Source of the DNA: Alistipes sp.
GTDB taxonomy: Bacteria; Bacteroidota; Bacteroidia; Bacteroidales; Rikenellaceae
Assembly (NCBI GenBank): GCA_017532885.1
Contig: JAFXIS010000080.1
Span: 1 to 64,000, forward strand
DNA length: 64,000 nt
Direction of reading: 5' to 3'
Every line of letters starts with the position of its first letter. The stretch's first letter is position 1. Below, in pieces: positions 61,906-64,000 of the stretch. A program made the translations under genes and the position numbers. The notes under the pieces were generated by a model. That model did not search any database, was not told the DNA's origin, and saw nothing but the letters and a program-made list of their open reading frames with translations.

Positions 61906-64000
61906 ATGAAAAAGCTATTCTTAGCTGTTGCCGCATTGGGTATGTTGGCAACTTCATGTACTAAGGACCAGACTGCACCCGTTGTAGTAGAGGAGTCTTT
62001 GGTATCGTTCGAGGTATCAGCTCCCGTGATTAGCTCACGCGCTGTTGATGCTTACGATGTTTATGGCACAGGTGAGGCTGTTGAGAACCTCCACTATGCT
62101 GTTTATTTGACCGAGGGTACTGATGCCGCACCTGAGTACACTTTGGTATTCACAGATTGCCTTGAGGATGCATTCGCAGGCGATGCTCTCGTAAACACAA
62201 GCCTTGAGCTTCAGCTGGTCAATGACCAGACTTATACAGCTATCTTCTGGGCTGACGACGAGAATGCTCCTTACACTTTCGATGCTCAGACTATGACTGT
62301 AACTTTGGATCCTTCGGCTTTGGCTGCTCAGGATGAGAATCTTGACGCATTCTTTGGTCACCACAAGTTCCTCGTTGCAGGTCCTAAGGTTGAGCGCGTA
62401 ACTCTCGAGCGTCCTTTCTCTCAGCTTAATATCGCTACTGCTGATATCGAGGCTGCTAAGGCTGCAGGTGTTGTAGTTGATGCTGACACTAAGACTGCTG
62501 TTAAGGTTACAGGTCTTTATACAAAGTTGAACCTTTTGACTGAGGAGATTGATGAGACTTCAGAGGTTGAGGTAACTTTTGCTGCTGCTCCTAAGGCTGT
62601 TGGTCAGATTGACACTACTTACGAGATGCTTTCAATGAACTACTTGCTCGTAAACGAGCGCAAGTTGGTTGATGTTACTTTCGATGTTGAGACTAAGGCT
62701 GGTCAGAAGGTAAACCGCCTCTTCCAGAATGTTCCCGTTGAGCGTAACTACCGCACAAACATCTTGGGTAACCTCTTCGTTGACAACATTGGCTTCGAGG
62801 TTAAGATTCTTCCCGGTTTCGATGGCGTTATTCCTACAACTGCTGAGGAGAAGCTTTGGATGGCCGGTGTCGTAGGTGGTGAGTACACTTTGACTTCAGA
62901 TGTTGAGTTGAGCAAGACTTTGCAGGTTACTGAGAACTTGATTCTTAACCTTAACGGTCACAACATCACTGTAAACAACACAAGCTCTGAGCTTGGTGAG
63001 GGTGATGGTATCATCGTAACTAACGGTCACCTTACTATCAACGGTGAGGGTACTGTAACTGCTAACACTCGCGCCGTATGGGCTCGTGGCAATGGTGGTG
63101 CTAAGGTTACTATCAACGGTGGTAAGTATGTAGGTGCTAATGGCTTCACCACTGAGGTTATCTACGCAAGTGGTAACGGTCAGATTACTATCAATGGTGG
63201 TGAGTTCGAGGCTGTAACCGAGGATCCGACTTCATTCGCAGCTCCCCAGTACGCTGTTTTGAACCTCCATGGCAATGGTAAGGATGGTTGCGATATCAAT
63301 GTATATGGTGGTAAGTTCAAGAACTTCGACCCCGCAAACAATGTATCGGAGAATCCTAACGCAGGTTACCACAATGGTAACTTCGTAGCTGAGGGCTTGT
63401 TCTCAAGCAAGGTTGGTGACTACTATGTAGTTAGCGACGCTATCTATGCAGAGACTCCCGAGGTTTTGGCTGCTGCTTTGACTTCAGATTTGAAGGAGAT
63501 TAAGGTTATCTTGGTAAATGATATCAATGTACCTATCACTTCACTCGGTCAACAGACAGGCGGTAGCGGTGAGTACAAGTTGGGCGGTGTAAACACTGAG
63601 AAGATTTCTATCGACTTGGGTGGCAACAAGCTTAACATCACTACTACTTACTGGTCAGCTATCGGTGCAAAGAACGATAACGCTCTCTTCACTATCAAGA
63701 ATGGTTCTATGACCAGCACTGGTAACAGCGCAGGTACTTGGAATGCTTGGGATTTGCGTTTCTCTAACTGTAACTATGTATTCGAGGGCGTTGATTTCGA
63801 GAAGGCTGTTGCTTTGGACAATGTTGGCAAATCAACTTCTATGAAGGATGTAACTATCACTGATACTCACAACACTGATACTTACGGCTTGTGGATTACT
63901 GCAGAGGGTCAGACCGTAACTCTTGAGGATTGTGTTATCGACATGACTCCCGCTTCTGATGGTCGCGGTATTAAGATTGACGAGCAGTATGTTGATGCTA
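61906..64000 (+). CDS. Surface lipoprotein with beta-helix-like repeats, 5' part only
   Basis: The frame is open from ATG 61906 to the window edge (698 codons so far). MKKLFLAVAALGMLATSC is a lipoprotein signal (Cys 18). The first 300 residues look like a fimbrillin-like/DUF6562-type beta domain (SFEVSAPVISSRAVD, HYAVYLTEG, FFGHHKFLVAG, ERPFSQLNIATAD, VERNYRTNILGNLF). After that, runs such as NLILNLNGHNITVNN, GHLTINGEGTVTANT, AKVTINGGKYVGANG and GQITINGGEFEA form a right-handed beta-helix typical of pectate-lyase-like or adhesin regions. Codon use is strongly GCT/ACT/GTT-rich, unlike neighbouring genes. It is probably a large adhesin or glycan-binding surface protein. Confidence 0.75.
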   Translation, partial: MKKLFLAVAALGMLATSCTKDQTAPVVVEESLVSFEVSAPVISSRAVDAYDVYGTGEAVENLHYAVYLTEGTDAAPEYTLVFTDCLEDAFAGDALVNTSLELQLVNDQTYTAIFWADDENAPYTFDAQTMTVTLDPSALAAQDENLDAFFGHHKFLVAGPKVERVTLERPFSQLNIATADIEAAKAAGVVVDADTKTAVKVTGLYTKLNLLTEEIDETSEVEVTFAAAPKAVGQIDTTYEMLSMNYLLVNERKLVDVTFDVETKAGQKVNRLFQNVPVERNYRTNILGNLFVDNIGFEVKILPGFDGVIPTTAEEKLWMAGVVGGEYTLTSDVELSKTLQVTENLILNLNGHNITVNNTSSELGEGDGIIVTNGHLTINGEGTVTANTRAVWARGNGGAKVTINGGKYVGANGFTTEVIYASGNGQITINGGEFEAVTEDPTSFAAPQYAVLNLHGNGKDGCDINVYGGKFKNFDPANNVSENPNAGYHNGNFVAEGLFSSKVGDYYVVSDAIYAETPEVLAAALTSDLKEIKVILVNDINVPITSLGQQTGGSGEYKLGGVNTEKISIDLGGNKLNITTTYWSAIGAKNDNALFTIKNGSMTSTGNSAGTWNAWDLRFSNCNYVFEGVDFEKAVALDNVGKSTSMKDVTITDTHNTDTYGLWITAEGQTVTLEDCVIDMTPASDGRGIKIDEQYVDA

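Noticed and set aside
1..64000. CRISPR arrays, IS transposases, phage genes or rRNA
   Set aside because: I looked for regularly spaced repeats, transposase or integrase motifs and rRNA conserved stretches and found none in the window.

Overview
The window is a chromosomal segment of a gut-type Bacteroidota, most likely order Bacteroidales. The evidence is SusC/SusD pairs, fimbrillin-like lipoproteins, BspA-type leucine-rich repeats, an M64 peptidase, DUF1735 lipoproteins, many secreted glycosidases and promoters of the TTTG-N19-22-TAnnTTTG type. Several dispersed intergenic repeat families remind me of Alistipes-like genomes, but I cannot fix the genus.

Layout. 1-860: repeat-rich accessory DNA with a tRNA-3'-end-like sequence and a near-perfect 50-nt hairpin. 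864-1187: a small hypothetical gene. 1442-7279: a promoter, a long structured leader and three co-directional surface lipoprotein genes (fimbrillin-like; fimbrillin-like/LRR/BACON-like/M64 peptidase fusion; fimbrillin-like). 7400-12625: a probable operon of a triple-AAA+ ATPase, a NYN-domain protein and a histidine phosphatase. 12701-19557: housekeeping and signalling genes (FNT channel, GH20 hexosaminidase, MazG, gamma carbonic anhydrase, LytS/LytTR two-component pair). 19735-19886: a candidate small RNA with its own terminator. 20023-26258: outer-membrane barrel proteins, galE and a porin. 26375-26461: tRNA-Ser(CGA) on the minus strand.

26583-49731 is one large minus-strand glycan/protein utilisation locus. 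In transcription order it holds a six-hairpin glycosidase-like protein, SusC, SusD, a DUF1735 lipoprotein, three paralogous M60-like metallopeptidase lipoproteins, a HExxHxxGxxD secreted protein, GH97, sialate-O-acetylesterase-like, GH110-like and a second GH97. I infer that it attacks mucin-type glycoproteins carrying terminal alpha-galactose and O-acetylated sugars: peptidases for the glycosylated backbone, alpha-galactosidases and an esterase for the caps, SusCD for import. A membrane-bound AraC-type regulator (50357-51409) diverges from the locus and is the nearest candidate regulator.

51516-56270 holds membrane and periplasmic proteins (including a WG-repeat lipoprotein and a three-haem cytochrome-c peroxidase). 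56609-61509 is a conserved housekeeping run: YihY, DUF2520 protein, KdsC-like phosphatase, Ala-tRNA(Pro) deacylase and prolyl-tRNA synthetase. 61906 to the end is the 5' part of a surface lipoprotein with a beta-helix-like region, open at the window edge.

The less-described systems I judge most worth following are the triple-AAA/NYN/phosphatase operon, the fimbrillin-M64 cluster with its switch-like leader, and the three-M60 mucin locus.
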